Positions 6,787 to 15,371 of a stretch of 26,455 bases of DNA are shown here, piece after piece; position 1 is the first letter of the stretch, and every line of letters starts with the position of its first letter. Source of the stretch: a virus; IMG/VR virus record IMGVR_UViG_3300017989_005011, positions 1 to 26,455 of that record; one strand, written 5' to 3'. The position numbers were made by a program, and so were the translations under genes. The notes beneath the pieces were generated by a model. That model had not been told where the DNA came from, did not search any database, and saw only the letters and a list, made by a program, of their open reading frames with translations.

Positions 6787-7677
6787 CTATAAGGTACGAT
6801 ACATCTCGGGTAAGGCAATCAACCTAGATATATCATCACTGTCCTTTATGATGGGCAGCTTAACAAGCTCAGATGTAGGTATATCAGCAGGATCATTTCC
6901 TTTAGGTAGGAGTTTAAGCCAGGTAGTGAACAGAGGAGCTAGTTGAGCGTAAGCATCTCTCATAGCTCTAACTCCCGCCTTATCGGCATCGTACATCATC
7001 ACTACAATTTTAACCCCTCTTCTATATAGGAGATTTATCTGAGATCTATACAGATGTGAACCAAAAGAACCTACTAGATTGTCAAAGCCGTTTACTACTT
7101 GCCACAATACATCTTTTGTACCTTCTACAAGATACACAGGTAGTTGTGGATAAATATAATCTATATTATACAGATACGAAGCTAGAGTAACAGTAGAAGG
7201 TACAGGCAAGGTCTTAACATCAGACCTACCACTAAAATCTCTAGCCTCGTGAGCCACTACCTCTCCATCCACTTCAATAGGTATCAAGTGTCTCCCAGCC
7301 AGATTCCCTCTCTTACAAAATAGTATACCTCTGCGCCGAAATAAGGGATTATCTGAATCCACTAAATTAGAGGTATCAGGCATTTCAATAACTTTAGGAG
7401 GAGTGGAAGTAACTATAGAAATTCCAGTATTATCTTTAATCCACTGGATTGCTTCCCTGTAGGAGTAAATGTGGGAATGCACTCTAAGAACCAGGGAGGG
7501 GAGATCTCCTTTTTCTCTACAACCATAACAACGCCAAAGCCCACTAGTTCTATTTATAGACCAACTAGGCTTAGTTTCAGCATGAAAAGGGCAAATAGCC
7601 TTAATCTCACTAGCACCTGACTTGATTCTCTTTAATCCTAAACGGACAAGGAGTGACTCCGTTACGGGTATTTTCAT
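6787..7677 (-). CDS. dnaG: DnaG-type DNA primase
   Basis: I place the start at ATG 7677 (296 residues); a TTG three codons earlier is possible but has no better site. It has a CHC2 zinc-binding domain: C32-x2-H35 ... C53-x2-C56, counted from the upstream TTG, with the usual WRCYGCREKGD ribbon. The Toprim core follows: LVEGTKDVLW (catalytic Glu) and VVMMYDADKAG (the D-x-D acids), with GSFGSHL between. At about 300 residues it is half the length of cellular DnaG and lacks the helicase-binding C-terminal domain, like other phage primases. It makes RNA primers for lagging-strand synthesis. It lies downstream of the DnaB-type helicase and has its own promoter. Confidence 0.93.
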   Translation of the reverse strand: MKIPVTESLLVRLGLKRIKSGASEIKAICPFHAETKPSWSINRTSGLWRCYGCREKGDLPSLVLRVHSHIYSYREAIQWIKDNTGISIVTSTPPKVIEMPDTSNLVDSDNPLFRRRGILFCKRGNLAGRHLIPIEVDGEVVAHEARDFSGRSDVKTLPVPSTVTLASYLYNIDYIYPQLPVYLVEGTKDVLWQVVNGFDNLVGSFGSHLYRSQINLLYRRGVKIVVMMYDADKAGVRAMRDAYAQLAPLFTTWLKLLPKGNDPADIPTSELVKLPIIKDSDDISRLIALPEMYRTL

Positions 7678-7705
7678 AGTTGACAATCCACGTTTTCAAT
7701 GTCAT

Positions 7706-7734
7706 ATTATAAAGGAAATTGAAAGAAAAGTCGA
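7706..7734 (-). promoter_or_regulatory. sigma-70-like promoter for the primase
   Basis: On the minus strand: TCGACT (7729-7734), 17 bases, then TATAAT (7706-7711). The -10 is perfect and the -35 matches four of six consensus bases. Its core and flank (GACTTTT-CTTT) closely resemble the promoter at 14088-14116, which supports both. Confidence 0.68.
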
Positions 7735-7745
7735 AAAGAAAATAA

Positions 7746-9062
7746 TTAAATAGCCCCAAGCAATCTAGAAGTGTCCAGCGTAGCGCGAGTGTAATCAGGA
7801 AGTACTTTTTCAGTAACAAACGCCCGACCGTCTCGTTGCTTCAATAAAGCTGTATCCAGTTCTTTAGTATCAGGATAATAAGTCATACCTAATACAGTAT
7901 CTGCGACATGAACCACCTGCATAGAATAACCCATATCGTCCAAATCCATTTCGCCCTTGCGATAGCTAGTGGTCTTTTTCTGTGCTGCTGTCCACAAACC
8001 TACATTAAAGCGTCCTGCAACGGCTTTTAATCCACGGGAGATGTTACCTAGTTGCTGTGACTCGTTATATGCCTGTGATCTAGAACCTTGAGTCATCATA
8101 TTCAAATAATCTACTATAACAATGCGAGGCTTAAACCCTTGTACAATACAATTATCAATCTCGGAAGCTACTGTATCAGGAGAGCAATAAGGAATAAAAC
8201 TGACAAATAGTCTACCCCCTTTAGGGGACACTTCCTTGGATAAATGTTCTAAAGTTTTCTTCCATTGAGCATACTCCTCCGCTGTTAGAGTAGCTAGCTT
8301 GAATTGATCAGTCCTAACCTGACTAGTTCGAGCATCCAAGCGGCGCTCCCATTGCATCTTCTTCATTTCAATAGTAATGACTAATACGACATTACCTGTA
8401 ACATAACCAGTGCGAGCTATCTCAGATAGTGCCATAGACTTACCCGCACTAGATTCGCCGAAGACTACACAAAATTCTCCAGGCCAAGTACCTCCTGTGT
8501 GCTGATCTACTACGTTAATACCAGTAGGTACTCCTTGATAATCTTCAGGATGCTCTATCATGTGTTGAATATGCTCTTCGCGTTCTGCAACGTCTGCTAA
8601 AAATTCTCCTCTATCCACTCCTTCAGAGTGTCGTTCATCGTTAATCTTTATAGAGGCTTCGTATATCATCTCTTGTGCATCTTGAAAGTGACCCTGTGCA
8701 AATAACTCCTGAGCCGCTTCATAAGCATCTGTTATTTGTCTGGAATGCTTATAGGTGTGTAATGTATCTACTACAAAACCAGGTTCAACCAATACAGGCA
8801 GATTTTCTAAATTCTGCCATAGCTCTTGAAACATATCCACTTCATTAGTTCGATTTTGCTGTGTAAGATAAGCAGCTACTACATCCCAAACAATACGTTC
8901 ACCATAATTACCATGATAGCTAAGTGCTAACCTTGTTACCTCTTTTAGCATTTCGTTATATACTAGATCTTCACTCAACCTATCACCTAATGCATAGATT
9001 TTATCTAATTGTATCAGGGCCGCCACGTACTTCTGTTCTAGTTTAGGATCTGAATAGATCAT
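7746..9062 (-). CDS. dnaB: DnaB-type replicative DNA helicase
   Basis: I choose ATG 9062 (438 residues) because AAAGGA (9072-9077) lies nine bases upstream; ATG 9071 and an upstream ATG at 9146 that overlaps the previous gene are less likely. The N-terminal ~150 residues are helical (VAALIQLDKIYAL ... VDTLHTYKHSRQITDAYEAA). The RecA-like core has Walker A GESSAGKS (Lys208 from ATG 9062), a conserved Glu in ITIEMKKMQWERRL (DnaB motif 1a area), Walker B RIVIVDYLNMM, and GNISRGLKAVAGRFNVGLWTAAQ as motif H3, with a C-terminal K-x-RDGRAF segment. It should form a hexamer that unwinds DNA at the fork. The gene directly upstream is a probable loader, which suits this pairing. Confidence 0.95.
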   Translation of the reverse strand: MIYSDPKLEQKYVAALIQLDKIYALGDRLSEDLVYNEMLKEVTRLALSYHGNYGERIVWDVVAAYLTQQNRTNEVDMFQELWQNLENLPVLVEPGFVVDTLHTYKHSRQITDAYEAAQELFAQGHFQDAQEMIYEASIKINDERHSEGVDRGEFLADVAEREEHIQHMIEHPEDYQGVPTGINVVDQHTGGTWPGEFCVVFGESSAGKSMALSEIARTGYVTGNVVLVITIEMKKMQWERRLDARTSQVRTDQFKLATLTAEEYAQWKKTLEHLSKEVSPKGGRLFVSFIPYCSPDTVASEIDNCIVQGFKPRIVIVDYLNMMTQGSRSQAYNESQQLGNISRGLKAVAGRFNVGLWTAAQKKTTSYRKGEMDLDDMGYSMQVVHVADTVLGMTYYPDTKELDTALLKQRDGRAFVTEKVLPDYTRATLDTSRLLGAI

Positions 9063-9099
9063 TATGTACATTCCTTTACTTTGCCGTTGGCCAAGTAAA

Positions 9100-9105
9100 A
9101 TTATA
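9100..9105 (-). promoter_or_regulatory. isolated -10-like TATAAT before the helicase gene
   Basis: A perfect TATAAT in the 61-base gap before ATG 9062. The hexamer 17 bases upstream (TTTAGC) is a poor -35, so this may be a weak promoter or chance. Confidence 0.25.
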
Positions 9106-9123
9106 CAATCTAGAAGTTTCAGG

Positions 9124-9834
9124 CTAAAAATCGAATACCACCTCATTCTCGGACATCTTAGCCACTATAGGATTAACTGATCGAGGGTCCTGCGTTAGTG
9201 TAGGTAAAGAAGGATGATCTGCAGTACCTATAACACCTAAAATAGTAGTTCTAAACATAATCCCTGTTCTACCTGCTAGTAATCCCAATAATGCTTGAGT
9301 GCCTGCGGTGGCTGGTACTTGTATTGGTATATCCATAATCACCAGCGCTTCCAGAGAGAATAGCCAATCTAACTCTCCTCGTACTTCATAATCATTACGG
9401 CCTCTTTCTACCAGGTATAGCAGTTCAGCAAAGTCTATGTAGTAAGTAGGATATCCCTCTTCCAAAATACGTTTGGCAAGAATGGCCAAAGGCTTGACCT
9501 TTTCGACAGATCCTATTAGAGTTAAACCTATCCCAGAACGAATTAGGTCGGTCATGTTACTATGCAAGTAATTATGCGCATGAGAAGAAAGACCTTCCTG
9601 AGCTCCTACAGGTAATCGCCAATGTACGTTAGGAATGTTTGCTCTGGCATACGAGTAATACTTAGCACGAGGTTCTTCATAATATTCGTCTATGGACGTT
9701 TTCTGTGTAACATATCTTGCCCATAAAACACTCTTCTCCTTATCGTCCGCCATCAAAAAAGGAGATATTTTAGGAGAAAAAATACCCTGCTCTCGTAAAG
9801 CGGCCAGGGTTTCTACGGAAGTTATATCATTCAT
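9124..9834 (-). CDS. DnaC/DnaI-like helicase loader with degenerate ATPase site
   Basis: A 236-residue protein. The middle follows the DnaC layout: GIGLTLIGS (101-109, strand and P-loop position), AKRILEEGYPTYYIDFAELLYLVERG, then LEALVIMDIP (161-170, Walker B position with Asp168), and a late strand TTILGVIGTADH where DnaC has its TSN segment. The P-loop reads GSVEKVKP, with no G-K-T/S, so classical ATP binding is lost. The N-terminal ~90 residues may bind the helicase or DNA. It starts by ATGA overlap with the upstream stop, with GAGGAG eight bases ahead, and lies just upstream of the DnaB-type gene, which is the main contextual support. Function is inferred from layout; I could not search databases. 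Confidence 0.6.
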   Translation of the reverse strand: MNDITSVETLAALREQGIFSPKISPFLMADDKEKSVLWARYVTQKTSIDEYYEEPRAKYYSYARANIPNVHWRLPVGAQEGLSSHAHNYLHSNMTDLIRSGIGLTLIGSVEKVKPLAILAKRILEEGYPTYYIDFAELLYLVERGRNDYEVRGELDWLFSLEALVIMDIPIQVPATAGTQALLGLLAGRTGIMFRTTILGVIGTADHPSLPTLTQDPRSVNPIVAKMSENEVVFDF

Positions 9835-11585
9835 TTATTAAGCTCCTCTATAGCATCAGAAGTTAAACAGCTAGCAAAGAACTTAGATATATCTACATCT
9901 GAAATGCGCCCCTCTAGTTGCATGCGACGTATATATCTGACTGCTTTAACTGTTAATTGCCCTGTATCACTAACTAAAGAAGGATCATTGATACCTGTAA
10001 ATTCTTGAAACAATTGCAGAATAGAAGATAAATGAGTGCTTAAATTGCTCTTAGCATTATACAAAAACCCTCTTAACTGGGTTAGGAAAGTATCAGGTGC
10101 GCTCTCAGTAGATACAGATACTCCTACTAGCGACATAGAACCTTTGAACCTATCAAGAAATACAGTGGATGCTATAGCATAGATAGGTAGAGATCTCTGT
10201 GACAATACAAAAGCGATAAAAGCGTCTACAGTGTGTGCGTTTATAATTCCAGACTTTAACAACTTCAAAAAAATAGGATCTTTCTTGTTTAGGGTAGGAT
10301 ACCTCTCTTTCAATGCCGTATATATTTTAAGCAGTATAGGATAATTAGTTTTCCATAGCTTGAAGTTCTCCAAAAACCAATCTCGAGTATAAGTATTCAA
10401 AGTGCGCGTCTTGATATTAGGCAACTCACTAGCAAAGGTTACAAATTCTGATATAGAAGAGGAGGTATCGTCAATAACATCTAATACCTTCATAAGAAAC
10501 TGTTTTCGTGCAGCTTGTCTACCCTTTTTTGGCCAAGGCATGAATGCCTTAGAAAAGGACTGTTTAGAAACTCCTACATAATAAATAGGACCTAATATCT
10601 CGTAAAAGGCATTCCATAAAGTTACAACCCTGTCGGCTACTGTCGCTGCATACACTTTAGGTAGTTCTATAGACTCCGAATACTGATAAATAGGAGCGGA
10701 GGAGGGTCGGTACAATTCAACTACTTCTTCGGCATGCACATAACCTTGCATAACTACTCTAGGACCTAACAAGAAGGGTCTATTCCTATACAATATCACA
10801 TAATTCTGATACTCTAATACTGTTCTTTCAGGATACAGTAAGGCTTGAGGTAATACCAGGGAACGCTCTCCTCCATATAAAGAAACACAGGCATCTTCCA
10901 AAAAGGCTTCCAGAGATTCTAAATAGTAACGAAGACCTCGGACTAGTCTATAACTAGGACCGAAGCCTACAGGGTGCCCGTCTACTGTATAGATAGGATC
11001 ACAAAACAAGCTGCGTTGTACTTGTAACTCGGTTTCTTCCATGGTCTTGATAGGAGGAATATGCCATAGGGCTTGGAGGGATACGGTTACATCTTGCGTG
11101 GGATGTCTTTCTACAGAAAAAAAGCCTTTGCTCTCTCCTTCGGTTAACAATGTAGTTATCTTAGAAAAGCTGTCTCCTATCTTGAAAGCAAAGGGCTTAG
11201 GGTTGATAATGACCTGATAGTCTTCCGACCATAAACCAAAATCCGATCCTGCTTTAATGGAGAACAGACATAGTAAAAAATAGGCCATATCAAGACTACC
11301 TAGTATTCTAATGGAAAAGATAGGATATTCAAAATGTAGGCCTTCTATACTGTGCAGTTCCCTAGAGAATATAGGCTGCTTTCTTTCTCCATAGGTTACC
11401 GATACATATCCTTTTTGTTGTAGACCTCGCAGGTATTTTCGAACTACTTGCTCGCAACGCATTAGCCTAAAACTTATTTCTTGCAGATTCATAGGACTAT
11501 CTAGAATAGCTAGTAGTACAATCTCAGGTGTACTAACTTCTGCATTGAAAATACCTACAGGTAGGGTGGCTTTTTTATCTATCAT
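9831..11585 (-). CDS. unknown 584-residue protein with N-terminal winged-helix-like domain
   Basis: Not recognised as any named family. Residues ~21-70 (PEIVLLAILDS, then LQEISFRLMRCEQVVRKYLRGLQQKGYVSVTYGERKQPIFSR) look like a winged helix with the basic wing. The rest is a long mixed alpha/beta body with no catalytic motif that I can point to, including a basic KKGRQAARKQFLMK stretch and a helical C-terminal third. ATG 11585 lies three bases after the HTH gene stop, without a strong ribosome binding site, so it is likely coupled. It lies between an XRE-type HTH protein and the helicase loader inside a replication operon. An origin-binding or replication-initiation role is plausible from place alone, but this is a guess. 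Confidence 0.75.
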   Translation of the reverse strand: MIDKKATLPVGIFNAEVSTPEIVLLAILDSPMNLQEISFRLMRCEQVVRKYLRGLQQKGYVSVTYGERKQPIFSRELHSIEGLHFEYPIFSIRILGSLDMAYFLLCLFSIKAGSDFGLWSEDYQVIINPKPFAFKIGDSFSKITTLLTEGESKGFFSVERHPTQDVTVSLQALWHIPPIKTMEETELQVQRSLFCDPIYTVDGHPVGFGPSYRLVRGLRYYLESLEAFLEDACVSLYGGERSLVLPQALLYPERTVLEYQNYVILYRNRPFLLGPRVVMQGYVHAEEVVELYRPSSAPIYQYSESIELPKVYAATVADRVVTLWNAFYEILGPIYYVGVSKQSFSKAFMPWPKKGRQAARKQFLMKVLDVIDDTSSSISEFVTFASELPNIKTRTLNTYTRDWFLENFKLWKTNYPILLKIYTALKERYPTLNKKDPIFLKLLKSGIINAHTVDAFIAFVLSQRSLPIYAIASTVFLDRFKGSMSLVGVSVSTESAPDTFLTQLRGFLYNAKSNLSTHLSSILQLFQEFTGINDPSLVSDTGQLTVKAVRYIRRMQLEGRISDVDISKFFASCLTSDAIEELNK

Positions 11586-11588
11586 AAC

Positions 11589-11867
11589 TTAACGATTCTC
11601 TGAAAAAGCCGATATCTGTTCAGTAGCAGTCTGATGTAATCCCGCGGAAACCTTGGCAACATACTCATCTTGTTGTGAGGATAGTGAAAAAACATCTAAA
11701 CCTAGATCTCCTAATGCCTGTTTTACTACTTCAGGTAAAGACATCAATCCTCGTTCAATCCTAGAAACTGTAGGTTGGTTAGTTCTCAATAGCATAGCTA
11801 ACTGAAACTGTGATAGCCTATCGCCCTTACCCAGTTCTGTTCTTAATTTATTCAGTGGAGACTCCAT
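11589..11867 (-). CDS. XRE-type helix-turn-helix protein
   Basis: A 92-residue protein with a helix-turn-helix at about residues 17-45: L-S-Q-F-Q-L-A-M-L-L-R-T-N-Q-P-T-V-S-R-I-E-R-G, the Cro/CI-type pattern (Q..LA......  .VSR.E.G). The remaining C-terminal ~40 residues have no recognised fold. AGGAAGG lies seven bases before ATG 11867. It may be a transcriptional regulator of this operon or of another phase, or a DNA-binding partner for the 584-residue protein just downstream. It lacks an obvious effector domain. Confidence 0.85.
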   Translation of the reverse strand: MESPLNKLRTELGKGDRLSQFQLAMLLRTNQPTVSRIERGLMSLPEVVKQALGDLGLDVFSLSSQQDEYVAKVSAGLHQTATEQISAFSENR

Positions 11868-11885
11868 AATACTGCCTTCCTTTCA

Positions 11886-12671
11886 TTACTTCCAAGGTAT
11901 ACTTCCCAAACGAATAGCTTCCTGCATAAGATCGGCCTTATGAGATCCTTTTGCAAAACTAGCAGGTACTGGTTCTTCTTCTCTGAACTCTTCTAAAGGT
12001 ACATCTCTGTGCAATGTTACTAATTCTTTGGAAACGCCAAATAAGGGATCATCATACTCTAAATCCACGCCGAATTTTTTTACCAGGGCTGTTCCTTTCT
12101 TGATACCTATTCCAGCTACACCAGGTATATTATCACTTCTATCTCCCTGTAGGGCTTGTACTACTAACCATTCTTCAGGAGTAACACCATACTCCTTAAC
12201 AAAATCAATCACCGTGAATGGTTTTCCTTTGAGATCCCTTAACATATCCACTTGAGAACCTAGCAACTGAAACAAATCCTTGTCATTGCCTACTATCAAG
12301 GCGGGTAGATTATCTTGATTGCTTATCCAAGTGGCTATGACATCGTCAGCCTCCCAACCCTGCGACCTATACAAAGTAATATTCTCAAGTTGACAATACC
12401 ATCTAAACCTTTGCATCTGTTCCTGTATTAAGACTCTTTGTTCTTCCGTTAAAGAGCCTGCTCTATTCTTCTTGTATTCAGAATACATACTTGTTCGTTC
12501 AGTATACCCAGCGTCCGCAGCAGCTACCCATTTACGAGCCATAGGTCTGAGATGAGATATCCTACGCATTAAAAGAGGTACGCCATGTTCCCTTGATCCA
12601 AAAACAAACCTGTATACAAGTCCTAGATCAATGATGGCAGTTTCATACAACAATTCCGCATTCTTCTGCAT
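11886..12671 (-). CDS. 5'-3' exonuclease (PolI N-terminal / FEN-like)
   Basis: I start at ATG 12671 (261 residues): GGAAG lies seven bases upstream, while the longer reading begins at TTG 12692 and overlaps the helicase gene more. Family motifs in order: AIIDLGLVY (first metal Asp), Y-K-K-N-R, EADDVIATW (acid cluster), VGNDKDLFQLL, and QGDRSDNIPGVAGIGIKKGTALVKKFG (acids plus helix-hairpin-helix). These match the standalone form of the PolI 5' exonuclease domain, which the polymerase here lacks. It should remove RNA primers and flaps. It overlaps the SF2 helicase by 29 bases, indicating coupled translation. Confidence 0.95.
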   Translation of the reverse strand: MQKNAELLYETAIIDLGLVYRFVFGSREHGVPLLMRRISHLRPMARKWVAAADAGYTERTSMYSEYKKNRAGSLTEEQRVLIQEQMQRFRWYCQLENITLYRSQGWEADDVIATWISNQDNLPALIVGNDKDLFQLLGSQVDMLRDLKGKPFTVIDFVKEYGVTPEEWLVVQALQGDRSDNIPGVAGIGIKKGTALVKKFGVDLEYDDPLFGVSKELVTLHRDVPLEEFREEEPVPASFAKGSHKADLMQEAIRLGSIPWK

Positions 12672-14058
12672 ATATCCACTTCCTATCCTCAAACTGATTG
12701 ATCGCTATAGGTGACTTATCTACATAATCATAAATAATTGCATCTGTTTTTCCTGAAGCAGGTCGCATAACCCTACCGGCTGCCTGGGATACCATTCTAG
12801 GATTGCGGGTAGGAGTTACTAGATGAAGTCTGCTTAGATGAGGAATATCCAATCCTTCCTCTGCAATACTTGTTGCAAAAATACTTCGTAGCTTCCTATC
12901 ATAAATGGATTGAATAATTTCTCTTCTTTTTTTCTTAGGTACACTACTAGTTAACACTTCAGCACTCGCACCTGGATATTCATACACTAGTGCATCATAC
13001 AAAGTAGTACAATGACTCTTGCGACCAGAAATAATCAAGCTGTATTGATCATCTAGTTCAGGTATTAACTGCTGTAAAACTTGAGCATTTCTACGTACAT
13101 CCACTATGGTACTTCGCATCAAGGTGGCATAATCAGGTTTTCTCTTATCATTCAAAAATTCTCCATAAAAACCTGTATCCCTGATTACTAGATTAGGCAA
13201 CAATATATAACCTTCCTCAGCCAACTCTTCTCTAGAAACATGAATCAATTGAGGTCCAAAAGCCCAAAACATGGCCTTAGTCAGACCATCATAACGTCTA
13301 GGAGTAGCAGTAAGTCCTATCCTATAACGACAAGGAAACTTAGCTACTACCGCTGCAAAGGTGTTGGCAGGTGCATGATGCGCTTCGTCTAATACCAATA
13401 CTCCGGTAGAGTCTATAAGTTCCTGAGGAATCTCACGCATTAGAGATTGAATAGTAGCCACCGTGATTTTCTTACCTACAGTACATTTACCCCCACCTAT
13501 TACTCCAATATCTCCTTCTTGTATATCAGTAAAGAAATCCTTTATCCTACTTACTGCTTGATCTACCAATTCATTTACATGGGTTAGCCATATAGCACGT
13601 CTACCTATGGCACTAAGTATTCCTAAACCCATCACCGTCTTTCCTGAGCCAGGTGGCGAGACTAAAATACCTCCTCTTTCACTATCCATAGTACTAGCTA
13701 TAGCCTCTTCTTGATAGTATCTAAGAGAAAAGTTGTGATGTAGTTGTACAGTGTCGCCTTCGTTAGTCCAATCTTCTAATTCCAAAGAATAAGAATTGGA
13801 CAAAAGAGTACCATCTAGCAGGTTATCTGCTCCTCTAGGAATTTTCAAACAATGACCAACTTCGGGAAGAATTACGGACTGATAGAAATTTAGGTGGGAA
13901 GGGACTCCCCAAGCAGCTTTATCCATACGAGCAAGATTCACAGCTTTAGGGTTAGGCAATCGTAACTGAACCATGAGCTCTTGTATCACTTCTTGAGGTA
14001 GTCCCTCCACAGGTACATAGATATCACTGTGAGTATACGCCTTTACAGGTATGCTCAT
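12643..14058 (-). CDS. SF2 DNA helicase (UvsW/RAD25-like)
   Basis: A 471-residue DExH helicase. Motifs: Q-like RYYQEEA (113-119), Walker A PPGSGKT (135-141), LTH-VNEL (Ia region), DEAH (224-227), GLTATP (motif III area, 248-253), then in the second RecA domain SIAEEGLD (V) and SQAAGRVMRP (VI). The N-terminal ~110 residues lack a named motif and may be a DNA-binding domain. Architecture and size resemble T4 UvsW and related recombination/replication-restart helicases, though the specific role is not provable here. ATG 14058 has AGGGAGG upstream and is served by the best promoter in the window. It begins the replication operon. Confidence 0.93.
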   Translation of the reverse strand: MSIPVKAYTHSDIYVPVEGLPQEVIQELMVQLRLPNPKAVNLARMDKAAWGVPSHLNFYQSVILPEVGHCLKIPRGADNLLDGTLLSNSYSLELEDWTNEGDTVQLHHNFSLRYYQEEAIASTMDSERGGILVSPPGSGKTVMGLGILSAIGRRAIWLTHVNELVDQAVSRIKDFFTDIQEGDIGVIGGGKCTVGKKITVATIQSLMREIPQELIDSTGVLVLDEAHHAPANTFAAVVAKFPCRYRIGLTATPRRYDGLTKAMFWAFGPQLIHVSREELAEEGYILLPNLVIRDTGFYGEFLNDKRKPDYATLMRSTIVDVRRNAQVLQQLIPELDDQYSLIISGRKSHCTTLYDALVYEYPGASAEVLTSSVPKKKRREIIQSIYDRKLRSIFATSIAEEGLDIPHLSRLHLVTPTRNPRMVSQAAGRVMRPASGKTDAIIYDYVDKSPIAINQFEDRKWIYAEECGIVV

Positions 14059-14087
14059 TACTACCTCCCTAAAAAATTTATATTATT

Positions 14088-14116
14088 ATTATAACTAATT
14101 TCAAAGAAAAAGTCAA
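14088..14116 (-). promoter_or_regulatory. near-consensus sigma-70-like promoter for the replication operon
   Basis: On the minus strand: TTGACT (14111-14116), exactly 17 bases, then TATAAT (14088-14093), about 30 bases before ATG 14058. Ten of 12 hexamer bases plus ideal spacing make it the strongest promoter here. It suggests that the host RNA polymerase can start the replication genes. Confidence 0.87.
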
Positions 14117-14151
14117 GTTAAAGGGGGGTATAATAGTGAAAGGGCAGCAAC

Positions 14152-14799
14152 CTAACCAATATGCTGTCTTAGTATACTCCACAGTCCATAGTGTTTCACT
14201 TTATTTCTCAAATTCTTCAAAGCACGTTCGGTACTATTCCAAGCAGACTCCACTCTGTTCATCTGGCATATATCGGCTATTTCTTTATAAGTGTGGTCAC
14301 GATCAAAAGGAGCAAGTCCAAATCTTAAACGTAAAAGGAATCTGTCAGAAACTTCTAAATCAGCCAGTAGTATTTCTAATTGAAAACTTACATCTATCTC
14401 AGGCACATCTATATCATAAAAAGAATCACATGCATTGGCCTCTTCATAAGCCAATAAATCAACTAGGTCAGAAGAGAAAACCTGAGTACCTTCACGTCTA
14501 GAGGGTTTGCCTAATAACCAAACATCTCTGGCTCTAGCTAGTATCCAATAATGAGCATAAGAGCTAAACTTGGCACCATTACTTTTTTCTAATGCCCAAC
14601 GACTAGCAGCTTCAGTAATGCCGGCCAAGGCAGCGGCTTTCCACTCACTACGATTATAGCCATTTGCAAATATGGCCACATACTTATCGGCCAACCACAA
14701 ATGCTCAGAGATGAGAATATCGAAGGGATTGAGAGTGTAATCATAGTTCAAAGAGCGGGAAATGTTAGACATAGTAATTGTAATAAATCCTTCACACAT
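14152..14799 (-). CDS. sigma-70-like RNA polymerase sigma factor
   Basis: A 215-residue protein with two separated sigma regions. Region 2 spans about 30-92: AALAGITEAASRWALEKSNGAKFSSYAHYWILARARD, where FSSYAHYWI is the hallmark. Region 4 spans about 151-202: SDRFLLRLRFGL ... TYKEIADICQMNRVESAWNSTERALKNLRNKV, with the helix-turn-helix. Region 3 appears reduced. The start is uncertain: ATG 14799 has no clear ribosome binding site; ATG 14772 (nine codons later) has GAAGGA 15 bases upstream. It overlaps the lysin gene by eight bases. A phage sigma beside a lysin suggests control of late genes. Its target promoters were not identified. Confidence 0.88.
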   Translation of the reverse strand: MCEGFITITMSNISRSLNYDYTLNPFDILISEHLWLADKYVAIFANGYNRSEWKAAALAGITEAASRWALEKSNGAKFSSYAHYWILARARDVWLLGKPSRREGTQVFSSDLVDLLAYEEANACDSFYDIDVPEIDVSFQLEILLADLEVSDRFLLRLRFGLAPFDRDHTYKEIADICQMNRVESAWNSTERALKNLRNKVKHYGLWSILRQHIG

Positions 14800-15310
14800 C
14801 TATAGCTTGGGCTATTTTCCATAACAAAGGTAGTAACATTTCTGGAGTGTTCAACATACGATTATCATTTTCGTTAGAAACAAAACCTAATTCTACCAAC
14901 ACCGCAGGCGCCTTCGTCTTGGCTAGCACATAAAAATTTCTTCTCTCAACTCTGCGCATAGTAATTATACCAGACTTCTCAACTACAGCACCTATAGCTT
15001 CTGCTTGAGACTTTCCTGCAGAAAAGTAGAATACCTCAAATCCATGGGCTTGAGGAGAAACTGAACCGTTACAATGAATGGAAAGAAACAAATCAGGTTG
15101 TATAGTATGTTCTAGGGCTACCCTGGCCTGTAAATGAATGGTAGTATCGCCAGCTATAATTCCACGAGTATAATGTACCTCATGACCTTGTGTGATTAAA
15201 TAGCCACCCAAAAATAAAGAGGAGAACAAGTTTATGGTCTTTTCTGGAACGGTAATACCAGGAGCGCCACTATCAATACCCCCATGCCCTGGATCTAATA
15301 AGATTTTCAT
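14792..15310 (-). CDS. N-acetylmuramoyl-L-alanine amidase (Amidase_3), likely lysin
   Basis: A 172-residue zinc amidase that cuts the bond between muramic acid and the peptide stem. Zinc ligands are His9 (LDPGHGG), Glu23 (PEKTIN) and His79 (SIHCN); the catalytic Glu is E140 (VELGF). The conserved L..R (61-63) and RR-NFYVL segments are also present. It is catalytic domain only: no signal peptide, no cell-wall binding domain, shorter than many lysins. GAGGTG precedes ATG 15310. The overlap with the sigma gene indicates joint expression. It could be a lysin acting at the end of infection, or a virion-associated hydrolase. No holin gene is visible in the window. Confidence 0.95.
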   Translation of the reverse strand: MKILLDPGHGGIDSGAPGITVPEKTINLFSSLFLGGYLITQGHEVHYTRGIIAGDTTIHLQARVALEHTIQPDLFLSIHCNGSVSPQAHGFEVFYFSAGKSQAEAIGAVVEKSGIITMRRVERRNFYVLAKTKAPAVLVELGFVSNENDNRMLNTPEMLLPLLWKIAQAIDV

Positions 15311-15371
15311 AAAATCACCTCATATCTCAATAGAATAAAGCAATCAAATTCTCACAAAAACATAGCTAGAT

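Noticed and set aside
14136-14501. Plus-strand open frame of 121 codons
   Set aside because: It lies opposite the sigma factor gene, has no ribosome binding site and no plausible -35 for the nearby TATAAT.
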